The notes: generated by a model not told the origin, from the letters alone. Numbered from the stretch's first letter, positions 1-15,200 are shown. The stretch: 64,000 nucleotides of DNA from Omphiscola glabra (GCA_964017045.1 OZ024808.1:7821284-7885283), one strand, 5' to 3'. A program made the numbers and translations.

Positions 1-152
1 TATTTTAAAATTATATATTTTTAAAATAATTCTATATCGCGTCACCTTTTAGAACTGTCTAAAGCCAATATTTCATGTTCTGTCTGAAGCCAATATTTCA
101 TGTGCACATTTCAATATGAATGAATGACTTGATAGTTTGATTGCCAACACAG

Positions 153-237
153 AGACACCATGACGCTGTTTGAAGAGCTCAGTGAGATTTTCTCTGTAGA
201 GAACAACCAGCTTAACTCAAGGGAACTTCTCATGAAG
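153..237 (+). CDS. RalGDS-like exon: CDC25 domain, LFEELSEIF segment
   Basis: The exon begins after an acceptor AG at 151-152 and ends at AAG before the donor gtaagg at 238. It is 85 bp, with one base completing the previous codon and then 28 codons starting [13 protein letters not shown] and ending NSRELLMK. RalGDS proteins carry a closely similar segment just before the conserved [11 protein letters not shown] block. It is the first exon of this gene in the window; its upstream partner is outside. A roughly 45-bp repeat starts within a few bases of its donor. Confidence 0.82.
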
Positions 238-3200
238 GTAAGGCGTTGGATCACTTGAGCGCTGTGATAAGGCATTCATTTCTTTGGGCGTTGGATCACT
301 TGAGAGCTGTGATAAGGCATTCATTTGTTGGGGCGTTGGATCACTTGAGAGCTACTACAATGTAGGTAATTGGATCGTTGGAGAGCCATTAAAGTTTTTG
401 TATCACTTACCTCATCTGAAACAAAATAGACTTAAAATATATGGGATTTGGGGGGGGGGGGGGAATAATACCCAGAATTATAAGTTTATCAGAGATTTTA
501 GTAATTACAGAAATTATGACAAAATATGAAAGATACATTTCTCTCCATCCCCCCCCCCCCCCCCCCCCAGGCCATCAATGAAACAGTAATATATGCACCA
601 TTTAAAAAAACGTTGGTGGGTGGGGTCGACTCAGGACATTAATGCTTAAGGTCTGAGCGTCTAATCCGAGCAACCACTGATGTCTTCACAGCTTGCCCCT
701 GGTGAAGACGGCTGCGCTGAGACATCTTTGAGCTTAACCTGGGACGATGCAAAACATATATAACTCATAAAAATTTAAAACTTCATGGGGGAAAAAATTC
801 CCACGAGAACAAACAGCTTGCACGCTGTTTTAATATGAAGTTCTAATGCTTATTGTGTAATGAACTGTTTTGTCTGACAGGAGGCCACGGCGAAATTCCC
901 TGACCTGGATTCACAAAGCAAAAGTTTAAAGAGAAAGAATTTACAGAAACGGCGCTCATGGATAGACAATGTAAGTTATCCTAAGAGCTCATGGATAGAC
1001 GGTGTAAGTTATCCTATGGATAGACAGTGTAAGTTATCTCAAGAGCTCATGGATAGACAATGTAAGTTATCCTATGGAACGGCGCTCATGGATAGACATT
1101 GCAAGTTATCTCAAGAGCTCATGGATAGACAATGTAAGTTATCCTATGGAACAGCGCTCATGGATAGACATTGTAAGTTATCTCAAGAGCTCATGGATAG
1201 ACATTGTAAGTTATCTTAAGACTGAACTAGTTAGTCATTTATGAGACATTAAAATTTGAAGTGAACATAAAACCAGTTGAACATTCTTAAAACATCTGCC
1301 CTTGCATGCCATTTGTCCTATTGCTCACCAGGGCATAGTCCAAGGCACGGTTCCTTATCTGGGCACATTCCTGACCGACCTGACCATGATCGACACAGCC
1401 TTCCCTGACTGCACCGAGGACGGCCTGATCAACTTTGAGAAGAGGAGGAAAGAATTTGAGGTGCTGGCTCAGCTCAGGCTGTTGCAGTCGGCCGCATCCA
1501 TCTACAGCTTCATAGAGGACTCCTCCTTCTGGAGGTGGTTCAACTCTATCAGGATCTACTCGGATCTAGAGAGGTGGGGGCCCTTCTTTTTATAATTTAA
1601 CTCTATCAGGATTTACTCGGACCTAGAGAGGCGGGGGCCCTTCTTTTTATAATTTAACTATATCAGGATCTACTCGGATCTAGAGAGGTGTGGGGCCCTT
1701 CTTTATAATTTAACTCCGCCAGGGTTTACTCATATCTAGTGAGTTGGGATGGGGGCCCTTTTTTATAATTTAACTCTATCAGGATTTACTCTGACCTAGA
1801 GAGGTGGGGGCCCTTCTTTATAATTTAACTCTATCAGGATTTACTCGGCCCTAGAGAGGTGGGGGCCCTTCTTTATAATTTAACTCCTCCAGGTTTTACT
1901 CATATCTAGAGAGTTGGGGGGGAGGGTCTTTTTTTATAATGTAACTCCTCCATGGTGTACTCAGATCTGTCATGATTTACTTGTATCAGGAGAGGTTGGA
2001 CCCCTACTTTAACTATTGATTCTATCAGGATTTACTCGGACCTAGAGATGTGGGGGCCCTTTATTATAACACTTAACTGAAACTTGGTGGCTCTCAACAT
2101 TTTAACAATAAAATTTTATTGCACTTTAAATATGATCTCCCCTTTTTGTTTCTTTCATTACTTGAGGTCACTAACTCTCCTATCTATGTGTCTACTTGAG
2201 GTCACTAACCCTCCTGTCTATGTGTCCACTTGAGGTCACTAACCCTCGTTTTCTGTTTATCGACTTTCAGCCATGAACTCTCCTGTTCCTTAGAGCCTCC
2301 GTCGGAAAGTTCAGCAAAGCTGAAGAAGAAATCTGCCAGGTAAGACATTTGAAAACACTAGTAAACAACTCTTATTATTTTTTTCAACTTCCTTCCAGTT
2401 ACCTCCGATTTGCCTTTAAAAATAAATCCTGGTTCCCTCCTTAAAAATTATCTCCCACAAAGGGTTAATAACATTGTTGCCGGCATTTTGTAGTCTACCC
2501 ATTGGTTACATTCAAATCTGTTTTTTTTTATATGTGTGTTTCTTGCCATTTTGATTTTTAAAATATTGTTTTTTTATGAAGTTGGGAACACATGAGTCCA
2601 TTGGGACAAAAGTCCACGGCAACTCAAATTAATGTTTAATTTTATTCCATTATAAAACTGTCTTCCATGTTTTCCATCATTGTCAGTCTTGTTATTGCAA
2701 TCTTGTCGCACCGCCTCCATATCAAGTTGCACCACTCTGTTGGTTATTTCTGTGTGCCAGATTTCTTGTCAGTTGTGCTTTCTTGGAGTTTGGCTGTGCC
2801 GGTTGACTCTTCTAGGCTGACTGAATCTGCTTATTTTTTCACCAGACCTTCTTTTTATTGTCCCTGACATCTTTCACCAGACCTTCTTTTTTATTGTCCC
2901 TGACATCTTTCACCAGACCTTCTTTTTTATTGTCCCTGACATCTTTCACCAGACCTTCTTTTTTATTGTCCCTGACATCTTTCACCAGACCTTCTTTTTT
3001 ATTGTCCCTCACATCCATGTTAAATACTCAACCAAATTCCCTGTTTTCCCCAAAAGTCAGTTTTGCCACAATCTGTTAACACTGTTTTCATGTACGTGAT
3101 ATTTTGCCCTGACAATTCTGTCAAGTGCCCGCTTGGGTGTCCCTATAAAATCTCAGGCTATGCAAACTGTTGATGACATAATATGTTTAAAATAGTACGT

Positions 3201-6200
3201 CAATCTAACAGGGCTTAGTTACGGACCTGGGATGCTGTGTTAGATATTTGATCGAATGTCATCCCGCGCCAGGCCGGGTGTATCCTATTTTAATACGGTC
3301 AGAAGAAGTAAACCACCCGCCCCCAGCTCACCCACCTCACAATGCTTATCATGTGGCTATAATAATGAGAGTTTGGTGAGAGAGTTTCAGCAAATGTACT
3401 GTATGCTACTGCAACCATGTTGGCCAAGTCTAATAGATAGTTGAGTTATAAAGAGTGAACAGGGACACTTATGTCTTCAGAGATGAGAAAATTTTATGTT
3501 AAGAGTGTTTTGGTTTCATAAAATACCACCACATGAGATTTAGGGATTAAATACCACCAGATGGGATTTAGGGATTAAATAGCACCACATGGGATTTAGG
3601 GAATAAATAGCACCACCACATGGGATTTAGGGATTAAATACCACCAGATGGAATTTAGGGATTAAATAGCACCACATGGGATTTAGGGAATAAATAGCAC
3701 CACCACATGGGATTTAGGGAATAAATAGCACCACATGGGATTTAGGGATTGAAAACCACTACATGGGATTTCGGGAAATGTACCATCACATGAGGTTTAG
3801 GTATTAAATAACACCACATGGTATTTAGGGAAATATACCACCTCATGGGAATTAGGGATTAAATACCACCACATGGGATTTAGGGAATAAATAGCACCAC
3901 ATGGGATTTAGGGAATAAATAGCACCACCACATGGGATTTAGGGAATAAATAGCACCACATGGGATTTAGGGATTGAAAACCACTACATGGGATTTCGGG
4001 AAATATACCATCACATGACGTTTAGGTATTAAATAACACCACATGGGATTTCGGGAAATATATCACCACATGAGATTTAGGTATTAACACCACATGGGAT
4101 TTGGGTATTAAATACCACCACATAGAATTTAGGCATTATATACCACCACATGCTACACGGAGTGAATAAACTATAATTATACAAAATTATCTTCAATGAA
4201 TTTCAGAGATAACACGTAAACCTTTGTCTTAAAATAAATAAATCATTTTTTTATTATATCACAAATCCATCAGTTGGGGAAGATAAAGTAGTTGTCCAAA
4301 CTTAATATTGATGTTTTGCTTAAAATTGGGAGCAAAGTTTTGTGTGTATTTTTACATGTGTGTGTGTTCGAACTTGTGATTCCTCAACTACTGTGCATAT
4401 GTGAGTGGAGCAGCTTACAATTCTCACCAGATCTTTCCTATGTTGTGCGTACGTGTTTGTATGAGTACGTCATTGTGTCCACACATGCCTGTATGTACAA
4501 GAGAGATTGCTCACACTACTCACTGATCACCTCTGGTGTGCATGTCTATCCAGCATCAGTGGACCACATCTCAAGCGGAGGGTGTCGGCGGCTAAGCTCT
4601 ATGCCTGCTTTGCATGTAGATCTAGGTTTTCAGAGCCCAATATTTCCTCCTCTCGTGCAGAAGAGGGCAACATACCCTTTGAACGAAAGGGGTGGTAAGT
4701 CAAGGTCACTTCACTTCTAGAGGGCCGGTTACACATCTTCATAATCTGAAACACAAAGTTAGTCATGTTCCGACACAATTGAAGTCGCCAAGTTCCGACA
4801 AAACTGAAGTCATCAATTAATTACACAGATATCTTTTTTTTTAAAATATGACAAATAATTAAAAACACGCATTAAAAAAAAATCACATTTTCTTCCTACT
4901 CGCCACTTTACGTTTAAGAAAATATTTAAAGAAATGTAATGAGGTTAAGTTGGTTTCTGTTAATTGTTTATTAAACTCATTAAAATGAAAGCTATCGGCG
5001 AAATTTTATGGGAAAGGAAAAAAAACCAAACGTGACCATATCAAGTGATGACTTATGCAAACAAATCAATCTGCGTAATCTCCTTTTGTTTGACATTATG
5101 AGGACCACTGGCCCTTGCATAACACAATCTGGTAGTGGTAGCTTTCGGAATCAGCTTTTTCTTTTTGTACGGCTTAATGAGCTTGTGTTTAATGCTTCCT
5201 TGAGTTTATACGTCGTGCTGCGATGAGTTCACGTGCAATGCTTTTATGAACATTTTTTGTTGTTGCTTTAATGCCTTTTTTTTTTTTGGTGCGCTACAAT
5301 GAGTTTATTTGTAGTGCTACAATGAGTTTATTTGTAGTGCTACAATGAGTTTATTTGTAGTGCTACAATGGGTTTATTTGTAGTGCTACAATGGGTTTAT
5401 TTGTAGTGCTACAATGGGTTTATTTGTAGTGCCACAATGGGTTTATTTGTAGTGCTACAATGGGTTTATTTGTAGTGCCACAATGAGTTTATTTGTAGTG
5501 CCACAATGGGTTTATTTGTAGTGCTACAATGGGTTTATTTGTAGTGCTACAATGGGTTTATTTGTAGTGCTACAATGGGTTTATTTGTAGTGCTACAATG
5601 GGTTTATTTGTAGTGCTGTAGTATTCATGGCTTAACCCAATGGCTTTCTCATCTTTAAGTTGATTTTTTTTTCCTTCTCATTTTTTAAACATTTCCTCTC
5701 AGTTTGTGCTGTCAGTTTAGCTGTGAGTTTTATATGTAGCCAGCCATAACTGGCAGTGAGTTATATGTAGCCAGCCATAACAGGCACACAATAAAGGACT
5801 TTTGATGTTTATTGGCCAGCTTATAAACATTCATAGACTGGCTGCTGGAAAAAAATGTTTATGATTTGAACTCGTTTTAAAATTAATGGCTTTGACAGTT
5901 AACTTCCCCATGGCTCTGTATGGCTTACTGCCACACGGCTCTGTACGGCTAACTGCCCCTAAGCTCTGTACGGCTAACTGCCCCTAAGCTCTATACGGCT
6001 AACTGCCCCTAAGCTCTGTATGGCTAACTGCCGCAAAAACTTAAAAAAGCTTATGTACTTCTCTAATCTTAACAATGGTTGAATTGTGGCTACTCCAAAT
6101 CATGGCTAACCCAATTCATGGCTATATAAAATAAACTTCAACCAAGACAATAATGTTTGTGACGTATGGCAGAGTGATGTGACTTATGTAACTAAAATTC

Positions 6201-9200
6201 ATATTCTGGAGGAGGCTTGAGCTTGTGCTCTTCAAACCGAGGCAACCTCTGCTCCATCTGTCGGGCTGTGCCATATACCATCTTCTGAACAAATGGTGAT
6301 GATAGGTGTGATGACAAAGAGAGAGGGGGGGGGGACATAGGTGTGATGACAATGAGAGAGCAGGGGGAGACATAGGTTTGATGACAAAGAGAGAGCGAGG
6401 GGGGGAGGAGATGGGGTGGGGGGGAAGCGTTGATTTCTTTGCTTGGAGTGAGTGACCTGGCAAAATGATACAATAACAAAGCCCAAATGGATATTGTACT
6501 AAAGTGCATGTAGATATTATAATTATATGTACGTATATATAATAAAGGCTTACCTGTTTCATAATAAAGGGCATAAATATATTATAATTTAGGGCACTTG
6601 GATATACTAAACGGCAGAGGGATATTATAATAAATAATCAAGGAATTTCATAATAAAGTGTCAATGCATATTGTACAAGGAGTTACGGATGTAATAATAA
6701 AGTGTCAATGCATATTGTACAAGGAGTTACGGATGTAATAATAAAGTGTCAATGCATATTGTACAAGGAGTTACGGATGTAATAATAAAGTGTCAATGCA
6801 TATTGTACAAGGAGTTACGGATGTAATAATAAAGGGCAAATGTTGTTGTTTTACAAATAAAGGGCAAGGATTGTTTGAGGGTGACACTATGTTGCTGATG
6901 TCATACCGATGTGGTCAGCTGTTAGTTTAGCTTTTAACACTTCTGCTTGTTTCTTTCAATCGTTGATTGACATTAGTTACCCCATTACCTTTATGAGATC
7001 TGGCTTTTTTTTTTCTTTTCTTTTTTTTTTCTCTTCTCTGTCATTATGTATGCTTACAGCCTTGCTTTGATTTCCTATGCTCCATGTTGTCCCCCTAATT
7101 CATGTTATGTCTGTATCATGTAGTTCCTCTATTGTATGCTATACTCTGTACTCTATTACATTTTCGTCCCTCCATTTTATATTGTTCCCAGGCACTGCTA
7201 GCTTATATCTTTGCACATGGTATGCACATATTTCAAAAGTTTTGAAGACCTTCAGGCAATCATTGATTATTTAGATTTAGTTTCAGGGTCTGTTTTATTT
7301 CTTTTTTTTTTGAGTTGGTAGAAAAGTGGGAAAATTATTGAAGCAGTTCTTGTTGTGTACACTACAAATATGTGAAAGGTTTTTCAGTAGATTAACATGG
7401 TAGGGTTACCCTCCCATTAATTTTCATGTCATAGAAAAGATAAAGACTAAACAACAGTTGTGAAGGCCGCAGTGCGCTAGGGTAATCAAGTCTAACAAAT
7501 GGCCCATTATATGTAGCCAGCCATAACTGTGAAGGCCGCAGTGCGCTAGGGTAATCAAGTCTAACAAATGGCCCATTATATGTAGCCAGCCATAACTGTG
7601 AAGGCCGCAGTGCGCTAGGGTAATCAAGTCCAACAAATGGCCCATTTTATGTAGCCAGCCATAACAGTGAAGGCCGTAGTGCGCGAGGGTAATCAAGTCT
7701 AACAAATGGCCCATTATATGTAGCCAGCCATAACTGTGAAGGCCGCAGTACGCTAGGGTAATCAAGTCTAACAAATGGCCCATTATATGTAGCCAGCCAT
7801 AACAGTGAAGGCCTTAGTGCGCTAGATTCCTCAAGTCCAACAAATGGCCCATTGTATGCAGCCAGCCATAACTGTGAAGGCCATAGTGCGCTAGGGTAAT
7901 CAAGTCTAACAAATGGCCCATTATATGTAGCCAGCCATAACAGTGAAGGCCGTAGTGCGCTAGATTCATCAAGTCCAACAAATGGCCCATTGTATGCAGC
8001 CAGCCATAACTGTGAAGGCCATAGTGCGCTAGGGTAATCAAGTCTAACAAATGGCCCATTATATGTAGCCAGCCATAACTGTGAAGGCCATAGTGCGCTA
8101 GGGTAATCAAGTCTAACAAATGGCCCATTATATGTAGCCAGCCATAACAGTGAAGGCCGTAGTGCGCTAGATTCATCAAGTCCAACAAATGGCCCATTGT
8201 ATGCAGCCAGCCATAACTGTGAAGGCCATAGTGCGCTAGGGTAATCAAGTCTAACAAATGGCCCATTATATGTAGCCAGCCATAACTGTGAAGGCTGTAG
8301 TGCGCAGGAGTAATCAAGTCTAACAAATGGCCCATTGCCTTACTTTAGTTAAACTATTATAGTCATGTCCCTGAAGCCTAGAATGTGCAAACAGAAGACA
8401 TGAATAGTACATTATGTAAGACCAAGTCCATGATGCCATCCTATGTGTTGTTGGCTTGATCTAATGTAACCATATACATATAACCTATACATAGTGGAGC
8501 TAACCTAATGATAGTGCACTTTATATCTGTCACGAAATTCTCCCACTGTTTAATTTAATACATTGTCTTATGTTCACAATATAAAATTATACAATAGCTT
8601 GCATTATCAGACCTGTTTACTCTTGCAATTTTGGCGTACAATGTACGATTTTGAGATGTATATATCATATATACTGTATGTTAATCTTTTACTGTTAAGA
8701 TAATGTATTGAACAATTTTGTGATGATGTCGTACGATTTTAAGAGTTTGAGGGTAAACAGTACTGCATTATGTACATTTGTGGGGGGGTTGGCCCCATTT
8801 CATTTTTGAAATTATGTAGATTTGGGACCCCATATATTTTCATTGGGTTTTTAGTCACATTTGATATAACTTGTTCTTTTTGGACACCCCGTCAAGTATT
8901 TCACATGTTATTTGGGTATATAAAGAATAATATTTTCTTTGAAAACACCATTAATTATGTGTGTGAACCTCCAAAGTGTCAGAGAGCTGACCGGCCCATT
9001 GTCACGTCATTATTGATGTTGATGTCCACAGCCTGGGCACCAAGCCTGCACGGCTGGACAACAAGCTCGGCCTCTTCTCCTGCGGCCTCGAGGACAGGAA
9101 CAGCATCGCAAGCATACCCGACACCATAGCTGCTTCTATCGGACCCTTGGTCACTCAGGTCTCACAGGTGGGTGTCATTTTTATACATGACCTGCTCATT

Positions 9201-12200
9201 TTTTTTTTTACTCTACCCCCACTTCTCTGTAATTAATATTTTAAAAAACAAGCTTTTTTTATTGACATAAAATCCTTCATTAAATTGGGTGTATGGCCCA
9301 CTTTGAGTGTATGGCCCAGTTTGAGAGCCCACATTGCTGTATGCATATCACAAATACGTATCCATGTCCCAGGCCTTGTATCTGTCATTAATGCTCCAGG
9401 AAACAATGTTTTCATTGTCCATATCAAATACACCCTTCCTACATCCGACTTTATTTCCTGGTTTGTCCGGAGCCAGCGGTGCTGACATCCGACTTTATTT
9501 CCTGGCTTGTCCGGAGCCAGCGGCGCTGACATCCGACTTTATTTCCTAGTTTGTCCGGAGCCAGCGGTGCTGACATCCGACTTTTATTTCCTGGTTTGTC
9601 CTGGTGCAGAATAGAGACATGAACATCTTGATTTGTTTGTTTACAGCTCTCCCACTCGTCGTCCACATCATCTGTGATATCATCAGACAGCGACAGCCCC
9701 TCCTCACACACTCCTTTCAAGTCATCGGACTCTTATGTCATCAGAGTGTCTATAGACACGAGCAAGAACGACACCGCACATGTCTACAAGAGTATAATGG
9801 TAAGCTATTGATACATCTAAGAATGACACAGCACATGTATAGTATAATGATAAGCTATTGACACAACAAGGAATGACACAGCACATGTAGAGTATAATGG
9901 TAAGCTATTGACACAACTAGGAATGACACAGCACATGTATAGTATAATGGTAAGCTATTGACACAACTAGGAATGACACAGCACATGTATAGTATAATGG
10001 TAAGCTGTTGACACAACTAAGAATAACATGTTTTCAAGAGTATCGTTTAAGCATGAATAGACTTCTATTTTCTGTTGCCAAAAAAAAGGCAGGCCATGAA
10101 TTTTTTGTTCAATACAGATTTGACCATTGTCGAAATAAATGTTGAATTTCAAATTGAATGTTATATTAAGTTCTGAATATGAATTGAAATCTGAATGCTG
10201 GGTTGAATCCAGAATATTAAATGTTGAAATAAATATTGAATGTCATGTGTCAACAATTTATCCAGAGGCCATACTATCATCAGTCTGAATTTAGCTGTAA
10301 AGTGGAATGTAGCTGTAAAGTGGAATGTAGCTGTAAAGTGGAATGTAGCTGTAAAGTGAAATGTAGCTGTAAAGTGGAATGTAGCTGTAAAGTGGAATTT
10401 AGCTGTAAAGTGGAATGTAGCTGTAAAGTGGAATGTAGCTGTAAAGTGGAATGTAGCTGTAAAGTGGAATGTAGCTGTAAAGTGGAATGTAGCTGTAAAG
10501 TGGAATGTAGCTGTAAAGTGGAATGTAGCTGTAAAGTGGAATGTAGCTGTAAAGTGGAATGTAGCTGTAAAGTGGAATGTAGCTGTAAAGTGGAATGTAG
10601 CTGTAAAGTGGAATGTAGCTGTAAAGTGGAATGTAGCTGTAAAGTGGAATGTAGCTGTAAAGTGGTTCGAAATGATCAATCTTGGCACAAAAATTGAGTT
10701 TATTTTGGGATCTGGCCGGGGCCAGATGAAGGCCTTCAGATGCCCTAAGGCATCAAATGATTTTGGTGCCCCCACATTACACCCAACTGAATTTACAATA
10801 ACGTTAAGAATTGTAAACGGCAAAGTAAAACATGATGGATGTTAACAAAACTGAAACTGAAAGCTAGAATGTATTTGTTAACTCGCACTTTATTTTTTTT
10901 AAAAACATTTTCTCCGCCACTACTTAGTGATAAAGTCTTTTATAACACCATCTAACATAAATAATGTTTCCAACTACAGCCGCCTTCTATAGCTAGTAGA
11001 GATACTGTACCAAGCCTGCATATTTCCCTAATCCATCTGCCTTCTATAGCTAGAAGAGATACTGTACCAAGCCTGCATATTTCCCTAATCCATCTGCCTT
11101 CTATAGCTAATAGAGATACTGTACCAAGCCTGCATATTTCCCTAATCCATCCGCTTTCTATAGCTAGAAGTGATACTGTACCAAGCCTGCATATTTCCCT
11201 AATCCATCTGCCTTCTATAGCTAGAAGAGATACTGTACCAAGCCTGCATATTTCCTTAATCCATCCGCCTTCTATAGCTAGAAGAGATACTGTACCTAGC
11301 CTGCATATTTCCCTAATCCACACGCCTTCTATAGCTAGTAGAGATACTGTACCAAGCCTGCATATTTCCCTAATCCATCTGCCTTCTATAGCTAGTAGAG
11401 ATACTGTACCAAGCCTGCATATTTCCCTAATCCATCTGCCTTCTATAGCTAGAAGAGATACTGTACCAAGCCTGCATATTTCCCTAATCCATCTGCCTTC
11501 TATAGCTAGTAGAGATACTGTACCAAGCCTGCATATTTCCCTAATCCATCTGCCTTCTATAGCTAGTAGAGATACTGTACCAAGCCTGCATATTTCGCTA
11601 ATCCGTCTGCCTTCTATAGTTAGAAGATATACTGTACCAAGCATGCATATTTCCCTAATCCATCCGCCTTCTATAGCTAGTAGAGATACTGTACCAAGCC
11701 TGCATATTTCCCTCATACGCCAGCCTTCTATAGCTAGTAGAGATACTGTACCAAGCCTGCATATTTCCCTAATCCATCTGCCTTCTATAGCTTGTAGAGA
11801 TACTGTAACAAGCCTGCATATTTCCCTAATCCATCTGCCTTCTATAGCTAGTAGAAATACTGTACCAAGCCTGCATATTTCCCTAATCCATCTGCCTTCT
11901 ATAGCTAGTAGAGATACTGTGCCAAGCCTGCATATTTCCCTAATCCATCTGCCTTCTATAGCTAGTAGAGATACTGTACCAAGCCTGCATATTTCCCTAA
12001 TCCATCTGCCTTCTATAACTAGAAGAGATACTGTACCAAGCCTGCATATTTCCCTAATCCATCTGCCTTCTATAGCTAGTAGAGATAGTGTACCAAGCCT
12101 GCATATTTCCCTAATCCATCTGCCTTCTATAGCTAGAAGAGATACTGTACCAAGCCTGCATATTTCCCTCATACGTCTGCCTTCTATAGCTAGAAGAGAT

Positions 12201-15200
12201 TCTGTACCAAGCCTGCATATTTCTCTAATCCATCTGCCTTCTATAGCTAGAAGAGATACTGTACCAAGCCTGCATATTTCCCTAATCCATCTGCCTTCTA
12301 TAGCTAGTAGAGATACTGTACCAAGCCTGCATATTTCCCTAATCCATCTGCCTTCTATAGCTAGAAGAGATACTGTACCAAGCCTGCATATTTCCCTAAT
12401 CCATCTGCCTTCTATAGCTAGAAGAGATACTTGTACCAAGCCTGCATATTTCCCTAATCCATCTGCCTTCTATAGCTAGAAGAGATACTGTACCAAGCCT
12501 GCATATTTCCCTAATCCATCTGCCTTCTATAGCTAGTAGATATACTGTACCAAGCCTGCATATTTCCCTCATCCATCTGCCTTCTATAGCTAGTAGAGAT
12601 ACTGTACCAAGCCTGCATATTTCCCTCATACGTCAGCCTTCTATAGCTAGTAGAGATACTGTACCAAGCCTGCATATTTCCCTAATCCATCTGCCTTCTA
12701 TAGCTAGTAGAGATACTGTACCAAGCCTGCATATTTCCCTAATCCATCTGCCTTCTATAGCTAGTAGAGATACTGTACCAAGCCTGCATATTTCCCTAAT
12801 CCATCTGCCTTCTATAGCTAGTAGAGATACTGTACCAAGCCTGCATTTTTCCCTAATCCATCTGCCTTCTATAGCTAGTAGAGATACTGTACCAAGCCTG
12901 CATATTTCCCTAATCCATCTGCCTTCTATAGCTAGTAGAGATACTGTACCAAGCCTGCATATTTCCCTCATACGCCTGCCTTCTATAGCTAGAAGAGATA
13001 CTGTACCAAGCCTGCATATTTCTCTAATCCATCTGCCTTCTATAGCTAGAAGAGATACTGTACCAAGCCTGCATATTTCCCTCATACGTCTGCCTTCTAT
13101 AGCTAGAAGAGATACTGTACCAAGCCTGCATATTTCCCTAATCCATCTGCCTTCTATAGCTAGAAGAGATACTGTACCAAGCCTGCATATTTCCCTAATC
13201 CACCTGCCTTGTATAGCTAGAAGAGATACTGTACCAAGCCTGCATATTTCCCTAATCCATCTGCCTTCTATAGCTAGTAGAGATACTGTACCAAGCCTGC
13301 ATATTTCCCTCATACGTCTGCCTTCTATAGCTAGAAGAGATACTGTACCAAGCCTGCATATTTCCCTCATACGCCTGCCTTCTATAGCTAGAAGAGATAC
13401 TGTACCAAGCCTGCATATTTCTCTAATCCATCTGCCTTCTATAGCTAGAAGAGATACTGTACCAAGCCTGCATATTTCCCTCATACGTCTGCCTTCTATA
13501 GCTAGAAGAGATACTGTACCAAGCCTGCATATTTCCCTAATCCATCTGCCTTCTATAGCTAGAAGAGATACTGTACCAAGCCTGCATATTTCCCTAATCC
13601 ATCTGCCTTCTATAGCTAGAAGAGATACTGTACCAAGCCTGCATATTTCCCTAATCCACCTGCCTTGTATAGCTAGAAGAGATACTGTACCAAGCCTGCA
13701 TATTTCCCTAATCCATCTGCCTTCTATAGCTAGTAGAGATACTGTACCAAGCCTGCATATTTCCCTCATACGTCTGCCTTCTATAGCTAGAAGAGATACT
13801 GTACCAAGCCTGCATATTTCTCTAATCCATCTGCCTTCTATAGCTAGAAGAGATACTGTACCAAGCCTGCATATTTCCCTAATCCATCTGCCTTCTATAG
13901 CTAGTAGAGATACTGTACCAAGCCTGCATATTTCCCTAATCCATCTGCCTTCTATAGCTAGAAGAGATACTGTACCAAGCCTGCATATTTCCCTAATCCA
14001 TATGCCTTCTATAGCTAGAAGAGATACTTGTACCAAGCATGCATATTTCCCTAATCCATCTGCCTTCTATAGCTAGAAGAGATACTGTACCAAGCCTGCA
14101 TATTTCCCTAATCCATCTGCCTTCTATAGCTAGTAGAGATACTGTACCAAGCCTGCATATTTCCCTAATCCATCTGCCTTCTATAGCTAGAAGAGATACT
14201 GTACCAAGCCTGCATATTTCCCTAATCCATCTGCCTTCTATAGGTAGAAGAGATACTTGTACCAAGCATGCATATTTCCCTAATCCATCTGCCTTCTATA
14301 GCTAGAAGAGATACTGTACCAAGCCTGCATATTTCTCTAATCCATCTGCCTTCTATAGCTAGAAGAGATACTGTACCAAGCCTGCATATTTCCCTCATAC
14401 GTCTGCCTTCTATAGCTAGAAGAGATACTGTACCAAGCCTGCATATTTCCCTAATCCATCTGCCTTCTATAGCTAGTAGAGATACTGTACCAAGCCTGCA
14501 TATTTCCCTCATACGCCAGCCTTCTATAGCTAGTAGAGATTCTGTACCAAGCCTGCATATTTCCCTAATCCATCTGCCTTCTATAGCTTGTAGAGATACT
14601 GTACCAAGCCTGCATATTTCCCTAATCCATCTGCCTTCTATAGCTAGTAGAAATACTGTACCAAGCCTGCATATTTCCCTAATCCATCTGCCTTCTATAG
14701 CTAGTAGAGATACTGTGCCAAGCCTGCATATTTCCCTAATCCATCTGCCTTCTATAGCTAGTAGAGATACTGTACCAAGCCTGCATATTTCCCTAATCCA
14801 TCTGCCTTCTATAACTAGAAGAGATACTGTACCAAGCCTGCATATTTCCCTAATCCATCTGCCTTCTATAGCTAGTAGAGATAGTGTACCAAGCCTACAT
14901 ATTTCCCTAATACATCCGCCTTCTATAGCTAGAAGATTTACTGTACCAAGCCTGCATATTTCCCTAATCCATCTGCCTTCTATAGCTAGTAGAAATACTG
15001 TACCAAGCCTGCATATTTCCCTAATCCATCTGCCTTCTATAGCTAGTAGAGATACTGTGCCAAGCCTGCATATTTCCCTAATCCATCTGCCTTCTATAGC
15101 TAGTAGAGATACTGTACCAAGCCTGCATATTTCCCTAATCCATCTGCCTTCTATAACTAGAAGAGATACTGTACCAAGCCTGCATATTTCCCTAATTCAT

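Noticed and set aside
7424..8335. Minus-strand [12 protein letters not shown] repeat protein
   Set aside because: Artefact of the 69-bp tandem unit; no splice, start or composition support, and it lies in an intron of a + strand gene.
8611..8762. Weak inverted ends (ctgtttactct ... gggtaaacag)
   Set aside because: Only about 8 exact bases pair and no target duplication was seen.
10161..10823. FHFTAT and SCKVEC repeat proteins
   Set aside because: Both frames are products of one 18-bp minisatellite.
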